A DNA stretch of 64,000 nt from UBA12191 sp009937185 (GTDB lineage: Bacteria > Planctomycetota > UBA8108 > UBA1146). The notes beneath the pieces are model-generated. The model saw nothing but the letters and a program-made list of their open reading frames with translations. It searched no databases and was not told the origin of the DNA. Shown piece by piece: positions 16,065-24,900 of this stretch. Location of the stretch: NCBI GenBank assembly GCA_938075155.1, contig CALJGL010000001.1:1-64000 (forward strand), in the 5' to 3' direction. Position numbers and translations under genes: made by a program. Each line of letters starts with the position of its first letter. Positions within the stretch are counted from its first letter, which is position 1.

Positions 16065-16085
16065 TCTCCCGGAATCTCCGGGAGA
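16065..16085 (-). promoter_or_regulatory. Hairpin between rplW and rplB
   Basis: TCTCCCGGA and TCCGGGAGA form a perfect 9-bp stem with a 3-base loop, 6 bases past the rplW stop. No T-run follows, so it may be a processing site or a partial brake inside the S10 transcript. The 118-base rplW-rplB gap is unusually long for this operon. Confidence 0.5.
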
Positions 16086-16090
16086 GACGA

Positions 16091-16372
16091 TCAGATCAAA
16101 TCGATCTCAAACCCTGGTTCAAGGGTAATGATCGCCTTCTTGTAGCCACTGGAGAATCCGATGGAACGCCCAACCCGACGACGCTTGCCGTTCTGGTTAA
16201 GTGTGTTCACCTTCCTCACCTTGACGTCAAAGATTTGCTCAATAGCCGCTTTGATTTCGATCCTGTTAGAATCGGGAGCGACCTTGAAAATGTAACTGTT
16301 ATTTTTCTCAGCCTGAAAAGTGCTCTTCTCGGTGATCACAGGCTTCCGGATAATGGTGTGCGGATCTTTCAT
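16091..16372 (-). CDS. rplW: 50S ribosomal protein L23
   Basis: uL23 is the tunnel-exit docking site for trigger factor and SRP. ATG 16372 shares its A with the rplD stop (TGATG), giving 93 aa that start MKDPHTIIRKPVITEKSTFQ. It also has YIFKVAPDSNRIEIKAAIEQ and VRKVNTLNQNGKRRRVGRS. The longer open frame upstream lies inside rplD. Confidence 0.97.
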   Translation of the reverse strand: MKDPHTIIRKPVITEKSTFQAEKNNSYIFKVAPDSNRIEIKAAIEQIFDVKVRKVNTLNQNGKRRRVGRSIGFSSGYKKAIITLEPGFEIDLI

Positions 16373-17091
16373 CACTGACCCTCCCCGGCAACATGCTGTG
16401 ATTCCAAAGTCTGGATCTCTTCGAAGGCCGCAGCCGTCATGACCAGGTTGTTGCAACGCAACAATGAAAGAGCGTTCAAGTCGGAGACGGGCATCACCTC
16501 GACAGCGTCAAGGTTGCGGCATGAAAGCCACACGTTACGACGCTCCTCTACCGACATGGCATCGGGCAGACAGACAAGGTAAGAGCGATTCATGCCAGCG
16601 GCTTCGAATCTCTTCTTGAATTCTGCGGTGGCGGGATTGTCCGCGGGCAAGTTCTCGATGATCAGGGCTTCGCCGTCGACCATCTTTGAAAGCAATGCGT
16701 GGCGAGTCGCCAAGCGACGTTGCTTACGTGACATCCCATAGTCGTAGCTACGTGGACGGGGACCGAAAACGACACCCCCTCCTCGCCAGATAGGAGATTT
16801 CTTGGATCCTGCACGAGCCCGTCCGGTACCCTTTTGGCGCCATGGCTTATGCGGTGAACCATTAATTTCCCCACGAGTCTTCGTACTGGCTGTTCCACGA
16901 CGAAGTCTTCCCTGGTACCTCCGCACCGCCTCTTTCATCAGAGGGATGTTGGGGTAATTGGAAACAGTTCCAGGAGTAAAGGTCTTACTTCCCTGATGAT
17001 TTCCCTCCGCGCCGTGGTGCGGAACCTCTACGGGTTCCAGTACCTGGACACGGTCCTGGGTCTCATTGTTATTTTCGAGTCCGGTATTCAC
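16372..17091 (-). CDS. rplD: 50S ribosomal protein L4, probable GTG start
   Basis: uL4 threads into the tunnel constriction; in E. coli it also represses the S10 operon. Core segments are EAVRRYQGRLRRGTASTKTR, HKPWRQKGTGRARAGSKKSP and IWRGGGVVFGPRPRSYDYGM. The 239-aa product has about 25 extra N-terminal residues rich in Asn/Glu. GTG 17091 is the first possible start in frame; a weak GAG-rich site precedes it, so the exact start is uncertain. It lies 62 bases after rplC. Confidence 0.95.
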   Translation of the reverse strand: MNTGLENNNETQDRVQVLEPVEVPHHGAEGNHQGSKTFTPGTVSNYPNIPLMKEAVRRYQGRLRRGTASTKTRGEINGSPHKPWRQKGTGRARAGSKKSPIWRGGGVVFGPRPRSYDYGMSRKQRRLATRHALLSKMVDGEALIIENLPADNPATAEFKKRFEAAGMNRSYLVCLPDAMSVEERRNVWLSCRNLDAVEVMPVSDLNALSLLRCNNLVMTAAAFEEIQTLESQHVAGEGQ

Positions 17092-17153
17092 GGCTCTCGT
17101 CCCATTCCATGCTGGTCTTCAGCGACACTGAGGTCACCCAAGACTGGCTATTT

Positions 17154-17786
17154 TTAAAGGCTTTCTTCGACTGTCAGGTAACATCCAGTAGCACCAGGAA
17201 CGGCACCGCGAACGATGAGAAGGTTTTTCTCTGCGTCAGCCTGAATGACCTTTAGATTTCGGACCTTTACTTTATCACTGCCCATCTGTCCGGGCATTTT
17301 CTTACCTTTGATGACACGTCCAGGATCCTGCATCATTCCTGTGGATCCAATAGAACGCTTACTTTTTGAACCGTGACTCTTGGGACCGATGCTATGGTTC
17401 CAGCGTTTTACCGTTCCGGCAAAACCCTTACCCTTACTCGTCCCTTGAACGTCCACCTGCTTTACACCTTCGAAAAGGGAAAGATCGATGGCCTGTCCAG
17501 GCTCTACTTCCTGCCCGTCTATGGGCGGAATTTCACGGACATAACGCTGAGCTGGAGCACCTACTTTTGCAAAGTGGCCTTCCATGGGCTTTCCCGTGTC
17601 CTTGTGGGTCACGTCAAAGCCAACTTGAAGAGCGTCGTATCCATCACTGTCTACACTCTTCACTTGAAGAACAGTGCAGGGTCCAGCCTCGATAAGAGTG
17701 ACTGGAACCCAGGTGCCCGATTCATCGAACATCTGAGACATTCCCAGTTTCTTCCCAAGGATAGTTTTTCTTATTCGACGAGCCAC
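17154..17786 (-). CDS. rplC: 50S ribosomal protein L3
   Basis: uL3 initiates 23S folding and extends a loop toward the peptidyl transferase centre. The sequence has ILGKKLGMSQMFDESGTWVP, SKGKGFAGTVKRWNHSIGPK and GSTGMMQDPGRVIKGKKMPG. The length is 210 aa. It starts 8 bases after the rpsJ stop. Confidence 0.98.
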   Translation of the reverse strand: MARRIRKTILGKKLGMSQMFDESGTWVPVTLIEAGPCTVLQVKSVDSDGYDALQVGFDVTHKDTGKPMEGHFAKVGAPAQRYVREIPPIDGQEVEPGQAIDLSLFEGVKQVDVQGTSKGKGFAGTVKRWNHSIGPKSHGSKSKRSIGSTGMMQDPGRVIKGKKMPGQMGSDKVKVRNLKVIQADAEKNLLIVRGAVPGATGCYLTVEESL

Positions 17787-17794
17787 TGATCCTC

Positions 17795-18103
17795 CTAGAT
17801 CTTGATCCTGATGTTCACACCCGCAGGCATGTTGATCTTGGTCAGTGCATCCATTGTCTTGGGGCTGGCCTCGCTGATCTCAATGACACGTTTGTGCGTG
17901 CGCATTTCGAACTGCTCACGAGACTTCTTATTCACATGTGGTGATCGAAGGACCGTGTATCGTTCGATACGAGTGGGAAGAGGAATCGGTCCGTGCACAC
18001 GGGCACCGGTACGTTTCGCCGTCTCCACTATGGAAGCAGAGGCTCCATCAAGAACCTCATGATCATAGGCTTCCATTCGGATTCGTATCTTGTCTTTCTG
18101 CAT
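17795..18103 (-). CDS. rpsJ: 30S ribosomal protein S10
   Basis: uS10 is in the 30S head and also serves as NusE in antitermination. It reads KIRIRMEAYDHEVLDGASAS, then RVHGPIPLPTRIERYTVLRS and THKRVIEISEASPKTMDALT. The length is 102 aa. It is the first gene after a strong promoter and a 425-base leader. Confidence 0.98.
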   Translation of the reverse strand: MQKDKIRIRMEAYDHEVLDGASASIVETAKRTGARVHGPIPLPTRIERYTVLRSPHVNKKSREQFEMRTHKRVIEISEASPKTMDALTKINMPAGVNIRIKI

Positions 18104-18251
18104 GGGTGCCTGTTCTCCGTCCCCAGCAAGTTCCAGTTCAAAACAAAATTCTTACAATACATTCAAACCACTTGTGAGGGTGACCAACACCCAGAGCGAG
18201 TAGTGCACCAAACACGAACCAAAATTCGCCGAAGCGAATTCAAAACTGCTG

Positions 18252-18279
18252 AACTCCGGGGGGCGTACTTCCCGGAGTT
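18252..18279 (-). promoter_or_regulatory. Stem-loop in the rpsJ leader
   Basis: AACTCCGGG (18252-18260) pairs perfectly with CCCGGAGTT (18271-18279) around a 10-base loop. The stem can extend through CTGCT/AGCAG after a bulge. It lies about 150 bases upstream of rpsJ in the transcribed leader, with no T-run after it. It is a candidate for ribosomal-protein feedback control. Confidence 0.45.
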
Positions 18280-18535
18280 AAAAGCAGCGGTTCGTGCTGA
18301 GCACGCACCGGTCCCGATCTGCCAAAGAGCTTCTGGACCCGAAAGTCCTTCGTTCTCGTCGAAGAGGTTTTAACACGAGGTCAAACCTTTTCCCTGGCAC
18401 GCAAGCTTCCGAATCACACAAAAGACCTGTCTTAAAGGGCTTCGATCCCGGTGACTTTTTCGCAGGCGAAAAGCACCATTTTGGGATCTACCGAAACCGC
18501 TCCGGGGACAGGGTTTGCATTCACCGGAAGCGACG

Positions 18536-18563
18536 ATTCTAAGAACCAGAGATTCCCTGTCAA
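18536..18563 (-). promoter_or_regulatory. Sigma-70-type promoter of the S10 operon
   Basis: On the minus strand, TTGACA (18558-18563) is followed after exactly 16 bases by TAGAAT (18536-18541). The -35 matches consensus fully and the -10 in five of six positions. Transcription would begin near 18529 and read into rpsJ. Confidence 0.8.
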
Positions 18564-18654
18564 CGAAGACGGAACAATTTGAGACATTTTGCTGAGGAAC
18601 TAATTCGAATATGGAGCTGAAAGTCTCCCCAGTCTCGACGAGATCCCCTATTAC

Positions 18655-18674
18655 AGAAGGGATTTCACCCCTCT
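18655..18674. repeat. Hairpin downstream of fusA, related to 1789-1810
   Basis: AGAAGGG...CCCCTCT forms a short stem 30 bases past the fusA stop. Like the element at 1789-1810, it is followed on the plus strand by a GAAAA-containing tract. No T-run marks it as a normal terminator on the minus strand. Confidence 0.4.
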
Positions 18675-18703
18675 AGGGCCGAAAATATGCCCTCGAAGAA
18701 TCT

Positions 18704-20764
18704 TTAGAATCGGAACCGAGCGGCCACTTCTTCGGGAGCCGGAGCAAAACCGATGGGCTCCATAGAAAACCCCGCTCGCCCCTGAGACAAAGACCTCAAT
18801 CCAGTCGTATAGCCGAATACTTCAGCCAGAGGCACTTTCCCGGTAATTTTACGCTGGTCCAGAATCAGGTCGACACTCTCTATTTGTGCCCTCCTACGGA
18901 CCAAATCCTGGTGAATAGATCCAAAATATTCTTCCGGAGTGGTGACCTGAAATTGCATGAGAGGCTCCAAAAGAAGGTCTCCAGCCTTTTGGTGTGCATC
19001 ATCGAAGGCTTCTCTGGCGGCGACAGCCAAGCCCGCCTCTGTCGTTTCAGGCGTCACAGGTGGCAAACTGATCCGGGCCTGAACCCTAATAAATGGGAAT
19101 CCCAGATCCCCACCACCGCTGAGGGAAGATTCCACAGTATCCTGAACAGCCTGCTTCCATTCGGGAGCAATGGGAGGTTCCCCCCCCTCCCAAACGACAG
19201 ATTCCTGATCATCTTCGACGTCCTGTTCGGTGAGTGGAGATAGGCAGAGATGCACCTCCCCAAAATGATCTTTCCCACCGAGTTGTCGCTCGACTCGTGT
19301 CTTTGCTTTTCCTTCTTTAGCGACCATTTGACGATAGGCCACACGAGGTTGCCCGATATTCGCATTGACCTTGAAGTCTCGCTGAAGACGATTCCGTACC
19401 ACCTCCAAATGGAGTTCACCCATTCCTGACATCACAAATTGACCCGTCTCTTCATTCACTTCTGTTCTGAAGGTCGGATCTTCTCTTTCGATGCGGCGGA
19501 GTATTTCCTGAAGTCGATCCCTGTCCTGACTAGAGCGAGGTTCAATCGCCATAGAAATCACAGTCTCAGGGAAAATAGGTTCTTCAAGCATGACCTGTTT
19601 TTTAGCATCGCAGAGCGTATCTCCGGTTCCGCTAAACCTTGGACCTGTGATCGCAACGATGTCACCCGCTACAGTCTTCTCAAGATTTTCACGACTGTTG
19701 GCATGCATGCGATGGATCGAATTGATGCGTTCCCGTTTTCCTGTTCTGGGATTCATTCCGGTCTTTCCTTTTTCAAGTTCACCAGAATAAACACGCATAT
19801 AAAGAAGTTCACCGTGAGTATCGATTTGAACTTTGAAGATAAGCGCACAGAAGGGATCACCTTCTCCGCAGTTGATCTGGATTTCTTTACCGGATTTCGG
19901 ATCTTGGCCTTCTATGAACTGCACATCGTCAGGCCCGGGAAGATACTCAACAACAGCGTCTAATAGCGGCTGAATACCCTTATTCCCCAATGCACTGCCT
20001 CCCAATACAGGTACCCAGTGTCGTGCCAGAGTCCCTCTGCGTATTGCAGCCTTCAGCATTTCAAGAGGGATATCTTGGCCCTCCATATGCAACTCCATGA
20101 CATCGTCATCGTAATCCGCAACTCTGTCGAGAAGATCACTTCTCCATAACTCTGCGGTTTCTTGTTGGTCCTCAGCGATGTCACCCTCGACCACATGAGC
20201 GCCGAGACTCTCTTCATCGAACGAGTGTTGTTTCATCGTCAACAGATCGATGACTCCCTTAAACTCCGCTTCTTGCCCCACCGGAATATTGAGAGGGAGT
20301 GTATCGACAGAGAAACTCTTGCTTACATTTTCTGCGACACGAAAAAAATCTGCGCCGACACGGTCGAGTTTATTGATGAATGCGATGCGAGGAACATTGT
20401 ATCGATCTGCTTGGCGCCAAACGGTTTCAGACTGGGCCTGAACTCCAGCGACTCCACAAAAAACACCCACTGCTCCATCGAGCACTCTCAATGCACGCTC
20501 AACTTCTGCAGTAAAATCTACGTGCCCTGGAGTGTCGATGAGATTGAGAACAGTGTCTGCCCAACGGAAACTTGTGGCAGCACTGGTGATAGTGATGCCT
20601 CTTTCCTGCTCTTCAACGAGCCAGTCCATATGAGCACTGCCCTCATGAACTTCACCCATTCGATATTCTTTACCGGAGTAGAATAAAAAACGTTCTGAGA
20701 CCGTAGTTTTTCCAGCATCGATATGGGCAATGATGCCAATGTTCCTGGTCTTGTGGATAGACAA
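18704..20764 (-). CDS. fusA: Elongation factor G, divergent, TTG start
   Basis: EF-G is the GTPase that drives tRNA-mRNA translocation. The G motifs are AHIDAGKTT, RGITITSAAT, DTPGHVDF and NKLDRVGADF. Domain III and V motifs follow (FVMSGMGELHLEVV, VFGYTTGLRSLSQGRAGFSM). The length is 686 aa. TTG 20764 is the start, with GGAG 6 bases before. Domain IV departs from ordinary EF-G: where an S-Y-H-x-V-D-S-S-E type stretch is expected, this protein has SLPPVTPETTEAGLAVAARE. Phrases such as ALRVLDGAVGVFCGVAGVQ and FINKLD recall the mitochondrial/spirochaete-planctomycete EF-G group (inference). A terminator separates it from rpsG. Confidence 0.93.
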   Translation of the reverse strand: MSIHKTRNIGIIAHIDAGKTTVSERFLFYSGKEYRMGEVHEGSAHMDWLVEEQERGITITSAATSFRWADTVLNLIDTPGHVDFTAEVERALRVLDGAVGVFCGVAGVQAQSETVWRQADRYNVPRIAFINKLDRVGADFFRVAENVSKSFSVDTLPLNIPVGQEAEFKGVIDLLTMKQHSFDEESLGAHVVEGDIAEDQQETAELWRSDLLDRVADYDDDVMELHMEGQDIPLEMLKAAIRRGTLARHWVPVLGGSALGNKGIQPLLDAVVEYLPGPDDVQFIEGQDPKSGKEIQINCGEGDPFCALIFKVQIDTHGELLYMRVYSGELEKGKTGMNPRTGKRERINSIHRMHANSRENLEKTVAGDIVAITGPRFSGTGDTLCDAKKQVMLEEPIFPETVISMAIEPRSSQDRDRLQEILRRIEREDPTFRTEVNEETGQFVMSGMGELHLEVVRNRLQRDFKVNANIGQPRVAYRQMVAKEGKAKTRVERQLGGKDHFGEVHLCLSPLTEQDVEDDQESVVWEGGEPPIAPEWKQAVQDTVESSLSGGGDLGFPFIRVQARISLPPVTPETTEAGLAVAAREAFDDAHQKAGDLLLEPLMQFQVTTPEEYFGSIHQDLVRRRAQIESVDLILDQRKITGKVPLAEVFGYTTGLRSLSQGRAGFSMEPIGFAPAPEEVAARFRF

Positions 20765-20903
20765 TGCTACTCCAGAAATCTATGGGACAAGTTCGTCAGA
20801 CACCGCGAACAACAAAGTGTCTCTGAATTGATTTTCGGTCAAGAACTTCTACTGCTCAAGTGAAGCCAAAGTAAGAGCGGTATCACCCCCAGTAAAATCA
20901 AAA

Positions 20904-20933
20904 TCCCCCGCACCCTAAAAAGGGAGCGGGGGA
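20904..20933 (-). terminator. Terminator after rpsL-rpsG
   Basis: TCCCCCGCACCCT and AGGGAGCGGGGGA form a 13-bp stem with one A-A mismatch and a 4-base loop. On the minus strand it is followed by TTTTGATTTT. It lies 46 bases past the rpsG stop and would end the rpoBC-rpsLG transcript before fusA. Confidence 0.88.
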
Positions 20934-20979
20934 CAAAAAACTCACTAAAGTCGCTGAGGCAATGCTCCTGAGTAGATTC

Positions 20980-21477
20980 CTACCAGGCGTAGTGCGCGAA
21001 CAGCTTGTTGGCTTCTGCCATTTTGTGGGTGTTTTCACGCCACGTAACAGATGCACCCTCTTTACGGTAAGCCTGGGACAACTCGTCAGCAAGACGCTCA
21101 GCCATAGGCTTTCCGCTTCTGCCTCGACAAGTTTCGATGATGGTTCTCACAGCCAATGCCTGAGCACGACGACGGGTCACCTCGACGGGAACCTGATAGG
21201 TCGCTCCACCCACTCTTCGAGAACGAACCTCGACTTGGGGCATCACATTGTTGATCGAGGCCAAAAAGACATCGAGTGGCTCGGCATCGGAAACCTTTTT
21301 AGCCAGGAGATCCATGGCTTCATAAAAGATCCCACTGGCGATGGCTTTTTTGCCATCCCACATGAGCCTGTTGATGAACTTAGTCACCACCATACTGTTG
21401 AATCGTGGATCAGGCTTTTGGAACCGTTGTGTTGAACGGAACTTCTGCTTGACGACTTTATTCTTGCGCTTAGCCAA
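20980..21477 (-). CDS. rpsG: 30S ribosomal protein S7
   Basis: uS7 nucleates the 30S head. The sequence has FQKPDPRFNSMVVTKFINRL, EVRSRRVGGATYQVPVEVTR and RENTHKMAEANKLFAHYAW at the end. The length is 165 aa, slightly longer than usual, because of a basic N-terminal stretch (KRKNKVVKQKFRSTQRF). It follows rpsL by 14 bases. Confidence 0.97.
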   Translation of the reverse strand: MAKRKNKVVKQKFRSTQRFQKPDPRFNSMVVTKFINRLMWDGKKAIASGIFYEAMDLLAKKVSDAEPLDVFLASINNVMPQVEVRSRRVGGATYQVPVEVTRRRAQALAVRTIIETCRGRSGKPMAERLADELSQAYRKEGASVTWRENTHKMAEANKLFAHYAW

Positions 21478-21491
21478 GATTCGCTACCCCG

Positions 21492-21863
21492 CTACTTCTT
21501 CTTCTTCTTGCCATATTTTGAGCGACCCTGCTTGCGGTCATCCACACCAGAGCAATCTAAGGTTCCACGTACAACGTGATACCTTACTCCGGGGAGGTCA
21601 CGCACACGTCCACCACGCACCAGCACGATGGAGTGTTCCTGAAGGTTATGGCCCTCACCACCGATGTAAGCTGTGATCTCTTTTCCGTTGGAAAGTCGCA
21701 CTCTGGCCACTTTTCTCAACGCCGAGTTCGGCTTTTTCGGAGTCATGGTGTGAACCTTGAGGCAAACCCCACGACGCTGTGGACATGACTCCAGCACCGG
21801 AGATTTACTCTTCTTTAACTTGTCTTTGCGGCCCTTGCGGACCAACTGATTGATCGTCGGCAT
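21492..21863 (-). CDS. rpsL: 30S ribosomal protein S12
   Basis: uS12 lies at the decoding centre and is the site of streptomycin-resistance mutations. It reads MPTINQLVRKGRKDKLKKSK, TMTPKKPNSALRKVARVRLS and the second loop RGGRVRDLPGVRYHVVRGTL. Lys residues in the KPNS loop are of the ordinary sensitive type. The length is 123 aa. It follows rpoC by 111 bases. Confidence 0.98.
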   Translation of the reverse strand: MPTINQLVRKGRKDKLKKSKSPVLESCPQRRGVCLKVHTMTPKKPNSALRKVARVRLSNGKEITAYIGGEGHNLQEHSIVLVRGGRVRDLPGVRYHVVRGTLDCSGVDDRKQGRSKYGKKKKK

Positions 21864-21974
21864 TCGTTCTCTTTCAGGGATCTCGGCGAATCTCTCCGCC
21901 TCCCCTTCGATGTTTCTCGATGACTAAATCGATCGACTCACACTCTGGAGTTGTTCCAGGCATGGCCTGTCATA

Positions 21975-24900
21975 CTAACCCTCAGAATCTGTTTCGTCTT
22001 CCGAATTTGAACTTTCTGTTGGAGGAGACTCCTCCACACTCGGCTCACCACCTATCAAAAGATCAGGGTGAGGCTCTAGTTTCTCAACCTCAGGGGTGCT
22101 CTCGGAGTGTGTTTCAGGGGCAATACTGGTATTTCCTGCCTCTGAACTGTTCCCCATGAGGAACTCACGCAACGGATCAACCGCCGAAGAATCTTCACCC
22201 AATTTTTCGGACACCGCATCTGATTTCGGAGGATCCCCGATCAGAACAGTTTCCAACTCGGGCTTCTTCGGCATCGGAGGCTCTCCCAAATGACGAACAC
22301 CCTTGTCGAAGTAACTGCGATATCCAGTTCCAGCCGGAATCATGTGACCCATGATCACATTCTCCTTCAGGCCAACAAGACGGTCCTTTTTGCCGCTCAA
22401 TGCAGCTTCAGTCAGAACCTTGGTCGTCTCCTGGAAACTTGCAGCAGAGATGAAGCTGTCGGATTGAACAGCCGCCTTGGTTATTCCCTGAAGCATCGGC
22501 TCTGCAGTCGGAGGCATCATGCCCTCTTCGATCATACCTTCGATGATCCTTCTGAATCGGTGACGATCGATAACGGTATCGGGCAGCAAGTCGCTGTCTC
22601 CCGCTTCCTTGATCATCACGTTTCTCATCATTTGCGAAACAATGGTTTCGATGTGCTTGTCATTAATGGTCACGTTCTGAGAAAGGTAAACTCCTTGAAC
22701 TTCTTCAATGAGATACCTTTGCACTTCTTCGGAACCTTCAACACGAAGGATGTCCTTCGGCACTTTGTCGCCGTCCGTCAGCGGTTGACCATGAACGACT
22801 TGATCACCCTTGGTCACACGGAAGTGCTTACCTGAAGGAATGACGTGCTCATGAACCTCGCCGGCTTCAGTAACAATGTTAATGATGGCCTTACCACGTT
22901 TCTTGTCTCCGAATTCAACAGAACCATCCACCTCGGCAATAACCGCGGGATTCTTAGGCTTCCGGACTTCGAAAATCTCAGTCACTCGAGGCAGTCCCCC
23001 GGTGATATCCTGAGTACCAGATGCTTCCCTAGGAGACTTGGCCAGCAAGTCACCCGGTGAAACTTTGTCTCCGTCTGCAATCTGAATCATCGCTCTTTCT
23101 GGAACCGGATATGCGGCGACTGTCTCTTCAAACTTCGCATCGCTACAAATCCTGATTTGGGGCTGCATTTCACCTCTGTGATCAGTGATGATGCGACGCT
23201 CCTGCCTCGAGACCGGATCGATTTCCACCCTGAGAGTTGCCCCCTCAACGATGTCTTCAAACTTTGCGTATCCCACAACGTCAGTGAGAATCGACTGAGA
23301 GTGAGGATCCCAATCGAAGAGAGCCGTTCCTTTACGAACAGACACCCCTTCTTTGACGTGAAGAATCGTACCGAGACTCAACTCGTGACTCTCAAGATCC
23401 TTGCCGTCTTTGGTAATCGTGAGCAATCCACGTCGACTAATGACGACGTCGAGGCCTTCTTGATTGGTGACGTGGCTCACTTCTTTGAGGACAATTTCAC
23501 CACCGAATGAAGCCTTTACGGAAGATTCCTGAACAGATTTCGAGGCCACTCCACCAATGTGGAAGGTACGCATGGTGAGCTGGGTTCCCGGTTCACCAAT
23601 CGACTGAGCCGCCACGATTCCGACAGCAAGGCCTTGTTCCACCAACTTTCCGCTGGAAAGGTCCATACCGTAACACTTGGCACAAACGCCCAGCGGGCTA
23701 TCGCAAGTCAGAGGACTACGCACAAGAATGCGCTCGAATCCGATTTCATGGATACGTGCAGCAATCTGTGGAGTGATCAAACCATTGACCTCAACGACCA
23801 CTTCACCCGAAACAGGATCTTTGATCTCCGAAACGGAGGTTCTTCCCCGAATGCGTGCGGTCAGAGGAATCGCTTCCTTCTCTCCGCGCTTGAGTGCTTT
23901 CTTGGAAAGACCGTTACGAGTTCCGCAATCGGCCTCGTTGACGACAACATTTTGTGCAACGTCGGCAAGTTTACGAGTGAGATATCCGGAGTCCGCTGTT
24001 TTCAGTGCGGTATCCGCCAGACCTTTACGAGCACCGTGAGTCGAGGAGAAGTACTCCAGAACCTTGAGTCCCTCACGGAAGGAAGCCTTAATCGGTGTCT
24101 CGATGATCTCGCCAGAAGGCTTGGCCATGAGGCCACGCATTCCTGCAAGCTGTCGGATCTGGGTCACAGAACCACGAGCGCCGGACTCCACCATGACGAA
24201 GATCGGATTCACATACTCATCACCGGGACGAGTATCTTCCTTAAGGCGTTGCATCAACATGTCCCCAACCACATTGGTGGTTTGAGTCCATTTGTCGATG
24301 ATCTGACTCTTTCTTTCGTCATTGGTGATGACACCATCTTGGTGTCTCTGCTGAATGGTATCGACCTGCCCCTGCGTTTTTGCGAGGACTTCAGGCTTGA
24401 GTTCGGGTGTCCGAAGGTCAGCAAGACTGAAGGAGAGACCCGATCGAGTTGCGGCCTTGAATCCCAGGTCCTTCATGTCATCGAGGAACTTGAGAGTGGA
24501 TCGACGGCCAAGGATACGGAAGCAATCCGCAATCACCGACTTCAGATCTTTCTTGGTCAAAGCGAAGTTGTAGAACGGCATTTCTGGAGAGTCGAGAAGG
24601 TCATTAAAAATGATCCGACTTGGAGTAGTTCTGTAAAAACCATACTCATCGGGCTCTTCTGTTTTCCCGTGAGCCTTATAGACTTCCTTGCCTTCAGGAA
24701 GCCGGACTCTTGCAGTCGCATGTCCGTGAATCTTGCCCGCGCCCAAAGCAGTATGAACTTCTAGGGAGCTAGAGAAGACGATGTCTCCTCCCTGCATCTC
24801 TTCCTTGGCCACCGTCAGGTAGTATATACCCATAACGATATCCTGTGAGGGAGCAATAATCGGGTTTCCATGCGCAGGAGAGAAGATGTTGTTCGTCGAC

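Larger units (their letters stand above)
18104..18703. other. fusA-rpsJ gap: S10 operon promoter and leader
   Basis: No protein-coding frame is convincing in these 600 bases, and tuf, which often occupies this place, is absent. The minus strand carries a strong promoter at 18536-18563, then a leader with several stem-loops, including the main one at 18252-18279. A TTTTTCGC/GCGAAAAG stem lies near 18464-18481 and an AATTCGC/GCGAATT stem near 18224-18240. A long structured leader before rpsJ recalls leaders used for autoregulation, but no match to the E. coli S10 leader is claimed. Confidence 0.6.
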
